In this document: positions 13,131-23,730 of the stretch, in pieces
How positions within the stretch are numbered: the stretch's first letter is position 1
Layout of the letters: each line of letters begins with the position of its first letter
DNA from: Epiperipatus broadwayi
Lineage: Eukaryota; Onychophora; Udeonychophora; Euonychophora; Peripatidae
Length of the DNA: 64,000 nucleotides
Assembly (NCBI GenBank): GCA_028023455.1
Contig: JAQFVV010012419.1
Span: 434,001-498,000 of the forward strand
Direction: 5' to 3'
Made by a program: the position numbers and the translations under genes
Notes under the pieces: generated by a model
The model's database searches: none
The model's input: only the letters and a program-made list of their open reading frames with translations
Told to the model about the DNA's origin: nothing

Positions 13131-15917
13131 TAACCAAATGAACATGAGAACTATGGAATTTCTAACTTATATAAATTTGTCATTCACATTGCAGCCAAAT
13201 ATAACTAATGAGAATGGGAGAGTTTACAAACATAACATATATTATCGGACAGTTTAAGCTAATTATAACTTTATTCAAATGGTCGCACATCCACATTATG
13301 GATTAATTGTGCTATTTCTTTATTTCAGCTCGGGCGACCACACTATGCATTAATTATAACCTATATTTAAATCTATATGGCATTCAAACACTTGCAGCTA
13401 AGTTGCATGCCAATTGTAATGTTTTAAGGATGGATCGATGGATGCTTCATCATTCCCAGCCAACACTATTTCTAAAGCCTACTGGGATGATGATGATGGT
13501 ATAGAACATCTGTAATTTTATTTGCCAGGGCACCAAATTGCAACTTTAATAAAATATGGAGGTTAAATCTCATTTCAATAACTTTCAGCCATAATATCTA
13601 ATGAATGGGTTAATAAATAATCAATCGATTGAGAGACCACTGAGAATGTATTAAAATCGATAATATTAATATTTTTGGAAATTCTTGGTTATTCTCAGCA
13701 CACTCTCCATGCACCATCATCAAAGTCACCATTAAAATTTTGTTCAATTACAAATAGTTCTATATCCATCTCCACCTTCCTGATCCACCCTCCATTATCC
13801 TCACATCCATAGGTTTATTACACTATTATCTCTTTTACTATTAAATTTTCCATTATGCTAGCTCATTTTTCCCTTTACAATCTCTTCTCAGGGTTTTTAA
13901 GAACAATTACGTGTGGAGCTTGAACAAGTTGTGAAAGATTATTGGTGATAAACACTCTTCTCATGATCACCTCCAAGGTGATTTTGGGCTATCTTTAATG
14001 TAGTTTAATATCTATTTACATTAAAGCTCGAATAATTTAAGCTTATCAAATCTTTTAGAAAATAACATTATAACATATTCTCAATTAAAGTAAAATTATA
14101 AAGAAGTGCATCTAGAGAGGTGTTTGAAGACAACGGATGGGAAAAGAATTTTATGCCCACCCACTGCATCCACTATCACTTAATAACCATCCTTATTCAT
14201 AATTTATACTTCAACTATATTAAATTATCAGGCAACTTTGAGTATTGCCGTGCTACATAAGCTCGGAAAATTAACCATTTTAAATAAATTTTATCGGATG
14301 TTATTTATGAAAATGATGATTCCACTATTAATAATAATATATTGATGTATGATTGGATTTGAGATGTCTAGATAATAATAACCCACAAAACATTGAGACA
14401 TACACAAATTTTATTTAAAACAAATAACAAATTTTATTGACATACTACAATTCAATACATAATATATACATTCACTTGATGACTCACATGGCTTTCCCCT
14501 GTTCTACAACCGTATTATGGTATATAAAAAAAACCTATACACATAAATATCCCTAAATAAATAAATAATATCAAGAGGTTTTAAAATATAAATATTCATT
14601 TTTAATTATTCGGGAACCACAATTACCATGGAGTAATATTAACGTAAGACAGTTAAAATATTATATACTTGCACATCTATTATATTTTTGTTCTCATTTT
14701 TAATCCAGATATAGTGAACATTAAATTTCTCCCTCCCCCCTAATGTTTAATGCTTTTAGTTACTGATTTGTTTCTAAGGGCAATGTTTCCAATAATAAAA
14801 TTTAATAACTTTATTTAATGATTTTAATCTAATATTCCTTGCCCTATGCTAAACAATATAGATATTTTATGTATGGTGGGACAAAGTTAATTTTGGTTAC
14901 TTTTAAAAGTCAACGAATCTGTATCCAGCTCAATCATCATCATACATGCATACACACTATATTCATGTTCTTATGACAATAATAATATTATTTTAGTAAT
15001 ATTACCTTTACAGCAAAGTTCTCAGCTGGCTGCGGATATATTTATTAAATAATTTCAGATACGCATTGCTTACACATTCATAGGTTTTATTTAACCGTTA
15101 AGTTGAATATTTATTGACGTTATTACTCTTGGCTCTTATTGATAAATCAAAATGTATCAACAAAACAATGTTCAAGTACACCAATTGCACACACAATACC
15201 TGCACTCATTCTGACATCAAATTGAGTTTGCGACCCTGTATCCACCATTTATAAGTAATGCTTAGTAATAGCTAGATTTCATACACTCGTAAGGAATATC
15301 AACATTAACATGAAGCAGGCAGTGACCCGAATAAAAGAAAACCTTTTCACTAAAGTTGAGATATGCTAGGATTTTTATCACTAGTCATATAAAAAGACTT
15401 GGGTTTACCAATCAACCTCTGACCATCAACAAAGAAATCATCTCATGCTGTTGAGAACAACTCAGTGAGAAAACTCTTCCACTGTGTTTAAATACTTTAT
15501 AAATATAGTATAAATATCTTAGGGAGCGAGCTAAACTACAACACCACTGGCTTGGTGGGGACTCTCCACCCACATATATACAGGTCTAACATCAATTTGT
15601 CCAATTAAAACTTTCATATCTACATTACACTTTCGAAATAGTACACTAGAACATGAGCCAATGATATTTCCAAGCCTTAATTAGCTTGTATCTAGCTTTA
15701 ACTTTATTTAACTTTATGATAATAAGAAGAAGAAAAAATGCACATTAAAATTTCAAAACTACTTCTCTGCACTTTTATAGGATAATGATGATATTTTATC
15801 CCAACAATCATGCAACCTTCATAAAACATAGCATGATGTCTAAGCACTTGACAAAATCCTTGATTCGATTAAAAAAAAACATTTCCTACAACAATATATC
15901 TCACTGTTATCATAAAA
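13129..15917. other. Intergenic stretch without recognised genes
   Basis: This has mixed AT-rich sequence with slightly higher GC islands around 13,690-13,920 and 15,300-15,600. I found no conserved protein motif, tRNA or tandem array. Short frames such as 13,307-13,504 look like chance. Confidence 0.5.
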
Positions 15918-16171
15918 AAAATGTAAAGCATTTAAAACAAGGCACAGACAGAATGATTTAGCATTAATTTCATCTACCCCTAAATGATAATAATCATAAA
16001 AGCATTCAACAGACACATACAAAATGACTTGATGTTAAGTTTATCTACCCCCAAAATAATAATAATAATGAAAGCATTTAATAGGTACATACAAAATGAC
16101 TTGATATTAATTTTATCTACCCCTAAATAATAATAATACTAATAATGAAAGCATTTAATAAGCACATACAT
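15918..16171. repeat. Tandem repeat, period about 72 bp, three and a half units
   Basis: Units beginning at about 15,953, 16,024 and 16,096 share ATGACTTGATATTAA, TTATCTACCCC, AATAATAAT and GAAAGCATTTAATA with few differences; a partial unit precedes them. The spacing is 71-72 bases. Confidence 0.8.
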
Positions 16172-18120
16172 GGATTAATTTTAAATGGATATATATAATA
16201 AATAATAAAAAAAAATATTTTCCTATCTTTTTTTTTTTAAATTAAAGGTTCTACAAGTATAGCAATAATAATAAAAATATACTTAAATAATTCTCTGAGA
16301 ATGTCCTTTAGATTTCTGGTTTCCATTTTTCTTCTTTTTCCTTTCTTTAATCGGTTTATGTGCACATTTGACATTATGTTGACAGAGTACTTATGATCAA
16401 GTTCGATTCCTATGTTCAAAGGTATAAAGGTTTTAAGCTGCTGTGAATATTTCCTCATCTTGATTTCTGTGGATTACAGTTGAGTAGAACTTGTTTTAAT
16501 TTTTTAAATATATGAGTCCACTTCTTGTTGCATTTTTCTTAGTTCAATTAATATTTATATTTAACGCTTTATATGAAATTATAGCATTCAAATTTAATGC
16601 TTTATATGTAAAATCAAAATTTAGATTTTCTTATTTTCTGTAGTTTAAATTTGTACCTTTTACTGATTTCTGATAAATTAGAGACAATTATGATGTTGAT
16701 TAATTACCAGGGATTTGATGTATACCTAACTTAAACTTTACTCAAAAGTCATTGATTTTTCCATATTATTAAATTTGGCAAGGTTCATTCTTCAAGAGAC
16801 AGATAAAATAATAATAATAAGAATAAACGATTTTCTTTTTTTAAAAAAAAAGTTTCTTTTTTAAACTTTTTCAGCCAAGTTCTCTCTAAAACCTATAATA
16901 AGAAAACTTGTGAGAGATTGAAATAAAACCAGACAGACAACTAAAGTTATTGAGATAGAGCTTATATAGTCTGGCATCTCACTCCCCTCCCCCTAATATG
17001 ACAGTACATTGACCATTCTGAATGTCTCTGGTCATTGCTTTTGTGATTAATTGCCTATCATTTCTCTTTCTTGTCATTTTAAAGTGCTGCTCTCTCTCAA
17101 AAAAACACATGCCCCATTCATATCTGCATTCCAATAGATAATCAAAAATTAATTCTAAACTTCAATTCTTGTCATTATAGATATCACTTTAGTAATTACT
17201 TTAGTAATTCTACACTATGGAAATCACATTAAAGAACAAATGACAGAAAGCTCTCTCCTCAGAATAAATAACAGAAAGCTTTCTCCTCCCTTTTACTTTT
17301 TCCATTATAATAATAATAAAAAAATGTATAGCAGCTCAACTTCAAACCCAGAATCTTGATAGAAATTTTGGCTGCTATGAACAAACTACTAAAATGACTT
17401 AATTTCTTCTTTAAGTAGCTTCTTACAAGATGACAGGGAATATTTATTATTTAATTGTGAACTTTATAATTAAAATCCACAACTAGATTAAATACACACA
17501 CATGTTTCACACATACAATTCTTTAATTAAACTGATTGTTCAATATTTTAATCCTTAATTTTTTTTTTTCTACAATTTATAATTTTAATTTCATGAACTG
17601 TTGAGTTCTAACTTATCCGTGTAAAACTATGGCTATCTATTTTTACTCTCTAAAGTAGTTTTAAAAATCGTACATCCCCCCTCTCTTTTTTTTTTAATCT
17701 GACTATTAAATGATATATAAATATTGTCTATTTAATAAATCATCAGTAATAATAAATTGTCCCTATAAATCAATATTAAATCAAACAATCTTTTGCCTAG
17801 AAATCCTTTAATGACAAATGTATAGATTGCCTACCAAGTAAAATGTACACAATCCCTATGAATATGGATTCAAACCTAGCCTTGGCTAAAAAGTTTGTCT
17901 ATTGAAGAAAAATATATATACAAACTATGAGGAAAATTTTTGTTAAACCATATTTTACATAGTCAATCAAAAAATTTGAGTATTGGGCAAATCCAAGGGC
18001 TACATATCCCCCTCCATTAGGTAAAATTTTCCGAATGCAAACTACATCTTTCTTTTTTTTTCTATATGGATAATTTATACTATACCAAATAAAGTTAACT
18101 GGCAATTACTAATTACACTT
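16172..18120. other. Intergenic stretch without recognised genes
   Basis: It holds only low-complexity A/T runs and scattered short frames. No LTR could be recognised next to the gypsy relic that follows, although its downstream LTR would be expected here. Confidence 0.45.
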
Positions 18121-18189
18121 TACTGTGCTCAGCTTTTAGATGGGACAAGCCTTAAACTTCGTGCATTACAGGTTCCTCTAGTTCCCTCC

Positions 18190-18996
18190 GAGGTTGAGAG
18201 TAGGAAGGCATTTTATCCTATCTTCTTAATTATCTGATAGGGGCCTTTATATAGGTTCAGAAAGTTTCTGAATATGTGTTTTTGAGGATTGCTGACATGA
18301 GGTGTCCATACAAGTACTTAATCCTGTACCTTGAAAGAATATGGCCTAGCTTTAGACAAATTTTCTCATTTTTCACTCATTTTTTTCAGTTAACCTTAGC
18401 TATTTGTTGGTCATCCCCTGAGATAATATCTTCCAAAATTATAGGCAAGGGATTCTTAATAAGCAGTGGTTCTGATTTTCCAAAGTGAACCAGATTGGGG
18501 TAAATTTAGTGGATTCATTAATTGTGACATTGATGTATTGTATAATTTGAGGTAATTTATTAACCCATTGCTGGTGATTTTCACCTAGATAGACCCTGAA
18601 CAACCTACCAACCTCCTTCATCACCCACTCACATGGGTTAGATTGCATATTTCTTATGGAACTCATAATGTGCTTCACATTATTCCTTCAAATCCATCTT
18701 TTCCAAGTGATGGAGATGAAGGCAGTGGCATGGTCAGACAAGATTCACTCTGGCTTACCAACCAAGGGAAACTGAAAACTGTCCATGCACCTAACCACCC
18801 TTCTAGCATCAGCTTTAGGTACCAGGTATGCAGGCACATACTTAGTGAAGATGTCATACATAACCAATATAAATTTTTGGTGATTGAAAGGTGGAAGTGG
18901 GCCATAAAAATTGATAGCTAACAGTTCATTTGGTTTATTAGACAATATTGGCAGTAAATCACCTGCAAATAAACGATTACTAAATTTAGTCTTCAA
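18190..18996 (-). pseudogene. Gypsy integrase core and C-terminal end
   Basis: The integrase inserts the cDNA into the host genome with a D,D-35-E active site. The first core motif reads INFYGPLPP, where Asn replaces the usual first Asp, and continues ILVMYDIFTKYV. After a frameshift the second motif (SDHATAF) retains its Asp, and NPCEWVMKEVGRLFR carries the position of the catalytic Glu. The frame continues to QWVNKLPQIIQYIN and TPIWFTL. Below 18,440 the C-terminal DNA-binding part is recognisable as QVLVWTPHVS and LYKGPYQIIKKIG despite stops. The lost first Asp and the frameshifts make it inactive. Confidence 0.85.
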
Positions 18997-19003
18997 ACAT
19001 ACC

Positions 19004-19760
19004 TCACATGATTTTATACTGGCATATTTTATCTGTCATTTTGTCCCAAACAAAATATTGTTTTAAAATATGCTTGATTTTCTTTTCCCCATAGTGGTCA
19101 TATTGACAGTGGACATACTGAATCAATTGCTCGACCATACAAGGGGAAACGACTACCCTCCATAATTTATCATCAAATTTAGTCGCTCTTTTTACTAAAA
19201 TATTGTTAATCAGCTTATAATTATTTTTCACTCTAGCTATAAATTTACTTTCTTTATTTAAATTATTAGGATTGGTTAAAACGTCTCTAATTTTCCCCAA
19301 CCAATTTACTTGTGCTTGTAAAGTAGCCAACTCTTTATAGTTTTTAAGAATGGACTCTTCCAACAGTAAATCTATATTACTAATGATTACACCATCCGGA
19401 TGTGGGCTTATATCACTTGTTATTATCAGATGCCTGCTCAACATATCAGCAATAATATTGTCTTTGCCTTGGCAATATATAATACTATAATTAAATTGTT
19501 GGAGATAGAGACTCCATCTGATCAGCCTTTCATTATTCAGGTAACTTTTATTTAAAAATTCTAAGCTATGATGATCAGATAAAATCACCACCTCTGATCC
19601 TATCAAGATTTGTCTTAACTTCTGAAACCCCATACCACAGCCAAGGCCTCCTTCTCTGTCATGGTGTAGTTGATCTCAGCTCCTCTCAAGTGATGACTAA
19701 GAAAATATAAAACCTGCAACATATTTGAGTCATTAATTTGATATAATACAACCCCCAAAG
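19004..19760 (-). pseudogene. Gypsy RNase H end and integrase zinc-binding domain
   Basis: The frame at 19,004-19,633 starts within RNase H (VVILSDHHSLEFL, then LIRWSLYLQQFNYSIIYCQGKDN and IADMLSR) and runs into the HHCC zinc domain of integrase, with His in QYVHCQYDHYG and a Cys near its end. The upstream RNase H start, TDSSGFG, lies at the end of the RT frame after a frameshift near 19,735. RNase H removes the RNA from the RNA-DNA hybrid. The order and spacing are normal for gypsy pol. Confidence 0.85.
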
Positions 19761-20596
19761 CCACTACTATCAGTCTGTAAGTAAAGTTTTTTTGAAAAAT
19801 CTGGATATGCCAGTATAATCAGATCTAAAAATGCCCTTTTAATTTGATTAAACTCATTGTCATGTTCTGTGGTCCACCTCCATCTCTCATTCTTCCTAAG
19901 CAATACAGACAGATGCACAGTATCGAAGGCTAGATTTTTATAAAATTTATGACAGTAATTGACCAAACCAAAAAATGAACATAATTCTTTTCGAGTTTGA
20001 GGAAGGGGAAAATTTTGAATAGCTGCTACTTTCTCGGAATGGGGTTTGATCCCCTCACCACAGATTAAATGACTGAGAAACATTATTTCAGTAGCTGCAA
20101 GAGTACATTTTTCAAGATTAATTTTAATATTATTTGCAGAGCATTCTGCTAAAAATAATTCTAGATGCTGCAGATGGTCAACCAAGTTTTTAGACACTAT
20201 GACTATATCATCTACATACATAATTAAAATATCCCTAAGTGATTTAGAAAAGTTCATGTTTAAACATCTAATCAAGCCAGCATCACTATTTATTAAACCG
20301 AAGGGCATCCTCTGGAAGATATAGGATTGATCCTGATAATGGAATGCCGTATATTTTTGATCATTTTCATTAAGTGGTATCTGCCAATAGCTGGCTGTGA
20401 AATCTAAAGTTGAAAAGATGCTCTTCCCTTGAAATTCAATAAACAATTCATGGGCAGGGGAATGAATATCATGTTCAGGAATAGTAACTTGGTTGAGTGT
20501 GCACACATCCAAACACACTCTAATAGTTCCATCTTTCTTTTTAACCACTACTAAAGGGTTAATAAATGCTAAAGGGCTTTTTTTATTATTTGTCAT
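19733..20596 (-). pseudogene. Gypsy reverse transcriptase
   Basis: About 287 residues cover the palm and connection. Visible motifs in order: FINPLVVVKKKDGTIRVCLD, FSTLDFTASYWQIPL, YIFQRMPFGLINS, active-site YVDDIVIVS (about 20,203-20,217), LSHLICGEGIKP and FFGLVNYCHKFY. The catalytic YVDD and the first Asp in LDFTASY are intact. The N-terminal join to the protease region and the C-terminal join to RNase H both need a frame change. Confidence 0.92.
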
Positions 20597-21021
20597 TCTA
20601 ACATTTTATAAATTTGATACTGCACCTCTGCCTGATATTGGTGTGTAATCGGATAAGTCCATTGCTGAAATGGTTCCTGAGTTGTTAACTGGATTCGATG
20701 TACATATCCCCTCAATATGCCAGGTATCTTTGAAAAAATATCTGTATATGAGACTAGCAATTGGTACAGTGGTTCATAGTACCCACTGCCTATTGTACAT
20801 GAACTTTCTAGTTTCAATTTAATATTCAAATCAATTGCCACATTTTGTACACACATTAATTGACTGGGCTGATCAATTATATTTGTCACAAATGGACAAG
20901 CCTCATTCTGGCATTGAAAAATTTTCCTTTTGTAGTCAATAAACCAGTTATTCAAATTCATGAAGTCTGGGCCAATTATTGCTTCATGAATTAAGCTGGG
21001 CATAATTAAGAAAACATTTTC
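20593..21021 (-). pseudogene. Gypsy protease end and RT leader
   Basis: The frame contains MPSLIHEAIIGPDFMN followed by WFIDYKRK, matching the end of a retroviral-type aspartic protease (the usual ILG-DFL then IDY pattern). It continues with the segment before RT, including PYTDIFSKIPG-like and HRIQLTTQEPFQQW stretches. The catalytic DTG is not present because the copy is cut at 21,021 by the neighbouring LINE insertion. Confidence 0.75.
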
Positions 21022-21845
21022 TTTTTTTTTTTTTAACTTTATTAGTAACAAAATATTTACAAGAATTAGTATATTTACATTAAGAGCTTTTTACTTTTCT
21101 TTTTTAAAAAAAAAAAATTAATTTCTTAGGATGTTTTTAGAATATAATGATTTAAAACACGATTATTACTATCATGGCATTAATGAGCAACTAAGGAATA
21201 CATTGCTTTGCCATATTTTTCTTGTGACATTACTAGGTATATATTTCTGAGCATAAAGATAAATGTTATACCATTCTTTGCTATTTTTTTAAGTACATCG
21301 TATTTTTTGTTATCAAATATTACAGCACAATGGGCAAGCCATATTGTTCTTAGAGTGTGAACGGTTACAAGGGCATTGAATGGTTTTAATTTCTTTATAT
21401 TATTTATGAGGATATTTTTTAAATTAATTGTGTCTTTGTGGAATACAAAGCGGCGTAAGGTTGAAAAGAATGGACATGTCTCAAAGATATGTGATGAATT
21501 TTCCAGGAACAAATTGCATAGTATACAAGTAGGATCAATGTTTAGTTTAAATCGATTTATGAGAAATAACTCTGTTGGTATTATATCAAGTAGCAGATTA
21601 TACAGGAATTTTAACCATGAGTAAGGCACATACAAATTTTGAAATTTAGTTAGTGTTCTTGCAGTAAATAGTGTTGACCAAAGTTGTCTATTGGGATAAT
21701 TAATTTTTTTTAGATCTTTGTATGACAAACCAATTAGAGTATTAATGTTATAATTGTCCAGTAAATCAGCATGCTCAATGGCATAATCAGTGAAAAAGTG
21801 GCGATTCACATATGGAGTAATAGCAAGCAGAAGTAGAGGTGGAGG
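21022..21845 (-). mobile_element. LINE 3' fragment with poly(A) tail, 5'-truncated
   Basis: On the minus strand this is the last part of a LINE: the C-terminal part of ORF2 (21,180-21,809), a 130-base 3' untranslated region, an AATAAA signal at about 21,041 and a 13-base A run (T run at 21,022-21,034) abutting the gypsy pol. The upper end at about 21,845 meets a Penelope fragment abruptly. This is the signature of a 5'-truncated target-primed insertion. Confidence 0.82.
21180..21809 (-). pseudogene. LINE ORF2 C-terminal part with CCHC motif
   Basis: An open frame of 209 residues is homologous by pattern to the C-terminus of the Tx1-like ORF2 at 7.0-7.5 kb. It has WSTLFTARTLTKFQNLYVPYSWLKFLYN upstream, the CX2CX8HX4C motif CILCNLFLENSSHIFETC, and TVHTLRTIWLAHCAVIFDNKK downstream, matching the ..IWxxRCxxIF.. 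pattern of the other two copies. Lack of internal stops suggests a fairly recent insertion. The sequence is clearly a different subfamily from the 4.3-7.5 kb element. Confidence 0.8.
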
Positions 21846-22430
21846 AGTTGTACATTTGTAAATAAACTTTCCACATCAAAGCTTACCAGTAACTCAGTTC
21901 TTTCAATTTTCATGTTCTTGATTAATTCTACAAAGTGTCTAGAATCCCTGACAAATAATTGGGTCTTGTATGCCAAAGAACTTAGAACTTTGAGAAGAAA
22001 TCTTGCTAAATTCTGGAAAGGTGAATCTCTAGAACTAACAATAGGTCACAATGGAACATGATCCTTATGGATTTTAGGTAGACCATAAAGATGAAAAATT
22101 TTGCTGAAATATGATGTTATTTTACTCTTTTCTGAATCAGTGAAATACTTGCGATGCTTTCTGAGTAATGCTTGTAACTTTGTTTCTGTACTTGGTATCG
22201 GATCTTTTGCCACTTTTCTATATTGGCCTACTATGAGAAGTTCTTGTATTTTGTTGTCATAACCAGTTGTATCCATTACAACTGCTGCATTGCCTTTGTC
22301 AGCAGGGAGAATAATTATAGATTTTTCTGCTTTGAGAGATTTAATGGCTTTCCTCTCCCCATAGGATATGTTTGACTGCAATTTTTGTTGCTTGTCAAGT
22401 GTTCTTTTTATTCTCCAGCATAATTACTAC
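21846..22430 (-). pseudogene. Penelope-like element, reverse transcriptase N-terminal part
   Basis: Minus-strand translation shows diagnostic Penelope-like RT motifs: ERKAIKSLKAEKSIIILPAD, then KGNAAVVMD, YDNKIQELL, LYGLPKIHK, and after one TGA stop (22,044-22,046, where PLRPIVSS is normally found, consistent with CGA to TGA) PIVSSRDSPF and SFDVESLFTNVQL. The stop is in frame, so the two parts are one frame. The piece is cut at its downstream end by the LINE at 21,845 and upstream around 22,430, just before the SINE. The catalytic YxDD part is absent. Confidence 0.9.
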
Positions 22431-22555
22431 ATACTGTTGCCTTTGGCAGGATGGATCAGTTGGTTAGAGCAGTACCTTAAATTTCAATAATCGAGAATCT
22501 AAGAACCCAGGTTTGAATCCCATGCTAGTACTGTCACTGGTCAGACCAGCAACAC

Positions 22556-22588
22556 CTGAAGAAGAGGGGAGAAAATTACCTCTCAAAA
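22556..22588 (+). ncRNA. Hammerhead-ribozyme-like core (degenerate)
   Basis: CTGAAGA matches the CUGANGA conserved box. It is followed by a perfect 5-bp stem II (AGAGG 22,563-22,567 with CCTCT 22,579-22,583). The next bases are CAAA where an active hammerhead has GAAA, so the key G12 is changed to C. A short CTGGT/ACCAG hairpin lies just upstream, where stem I would be. I cannot define the cleavage triplet with certainty. It could be an inactivated hammerhead or a chance match. Confidence 0.3.
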
Positions 22589-22591
22589 CGT

Positions 22592-22675
22592 TGTGCATAT
22601 ACTAACCTGTTTGCTGTGATATTACTAACAGTTAGTGCATATACTAATCTGTTTGCTGTGATATTACTAACAGTT
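22592..22675 (+). repeat. Two 42-bp tandem units forming the SINE tail
   Basis: The units 22,592-22,633 and 22,634-22,675 differ only at a few positions (AACCTG/AATCTG) and share TTTGCTGTGATATTACTAAC. The 18-base string TTGCTGTGATATTACTAA recurs at about 53,705 inside the Penelope pair. Confidence 0.88.
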
Positions 22676-22680
22676 GAATA

Positions 22681-23730
<1,050 letters not shown>

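Larger units (their letters stand above)
18125..21021 (-). mobile_element. Ty3/gypsy-type LTR retrotransposon, pol relic
   Basis: Minus-strand fragments follow the order protease end, reverse transcriptase, RNase H, integrase, which is the Ty3/gypsy order. Several frameshifts separate them, and gag, the start of protease and both LTRs are missing. The upstream side is cut at 21,021, where the poly(A) tail of a LINE abuts. A gag fragment of a related kind lies at 38.0-38.9 kb, but I cannot show that it is the same family. Confidence 0.88.
22440..22680 (+). mobile_element. tRNA-derived SINE with hammerhead-like segment
   Basis: A tRNA-like head starts near 22,446. It has an internal promoter A box around GATCAGTTGGTTAGAGC (22,454-22,470) and a B box GGTTTGAATCC (22,510-22,520), 40 bases apart as in pol III genes. 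The body follows with a CTGGT/ACCAG hairpin, a CCTGAAGAAGAGG..CCTCTCAAAACG segment, and a tail made of two 42-bp units. The anticodon stem is not well formed, so it is not a functional tRNA gene. The neighbouring Penelope fragment runs on the opposite strand. Confidence 0.8.

Noticed and set aside
22446-22527. Functional tRNA gene
   Set aside because: Both promoter boxes are present, but the anticodon stem and acceptor pairing are poor, and the sequence continues into a repeat body as in a SINE.
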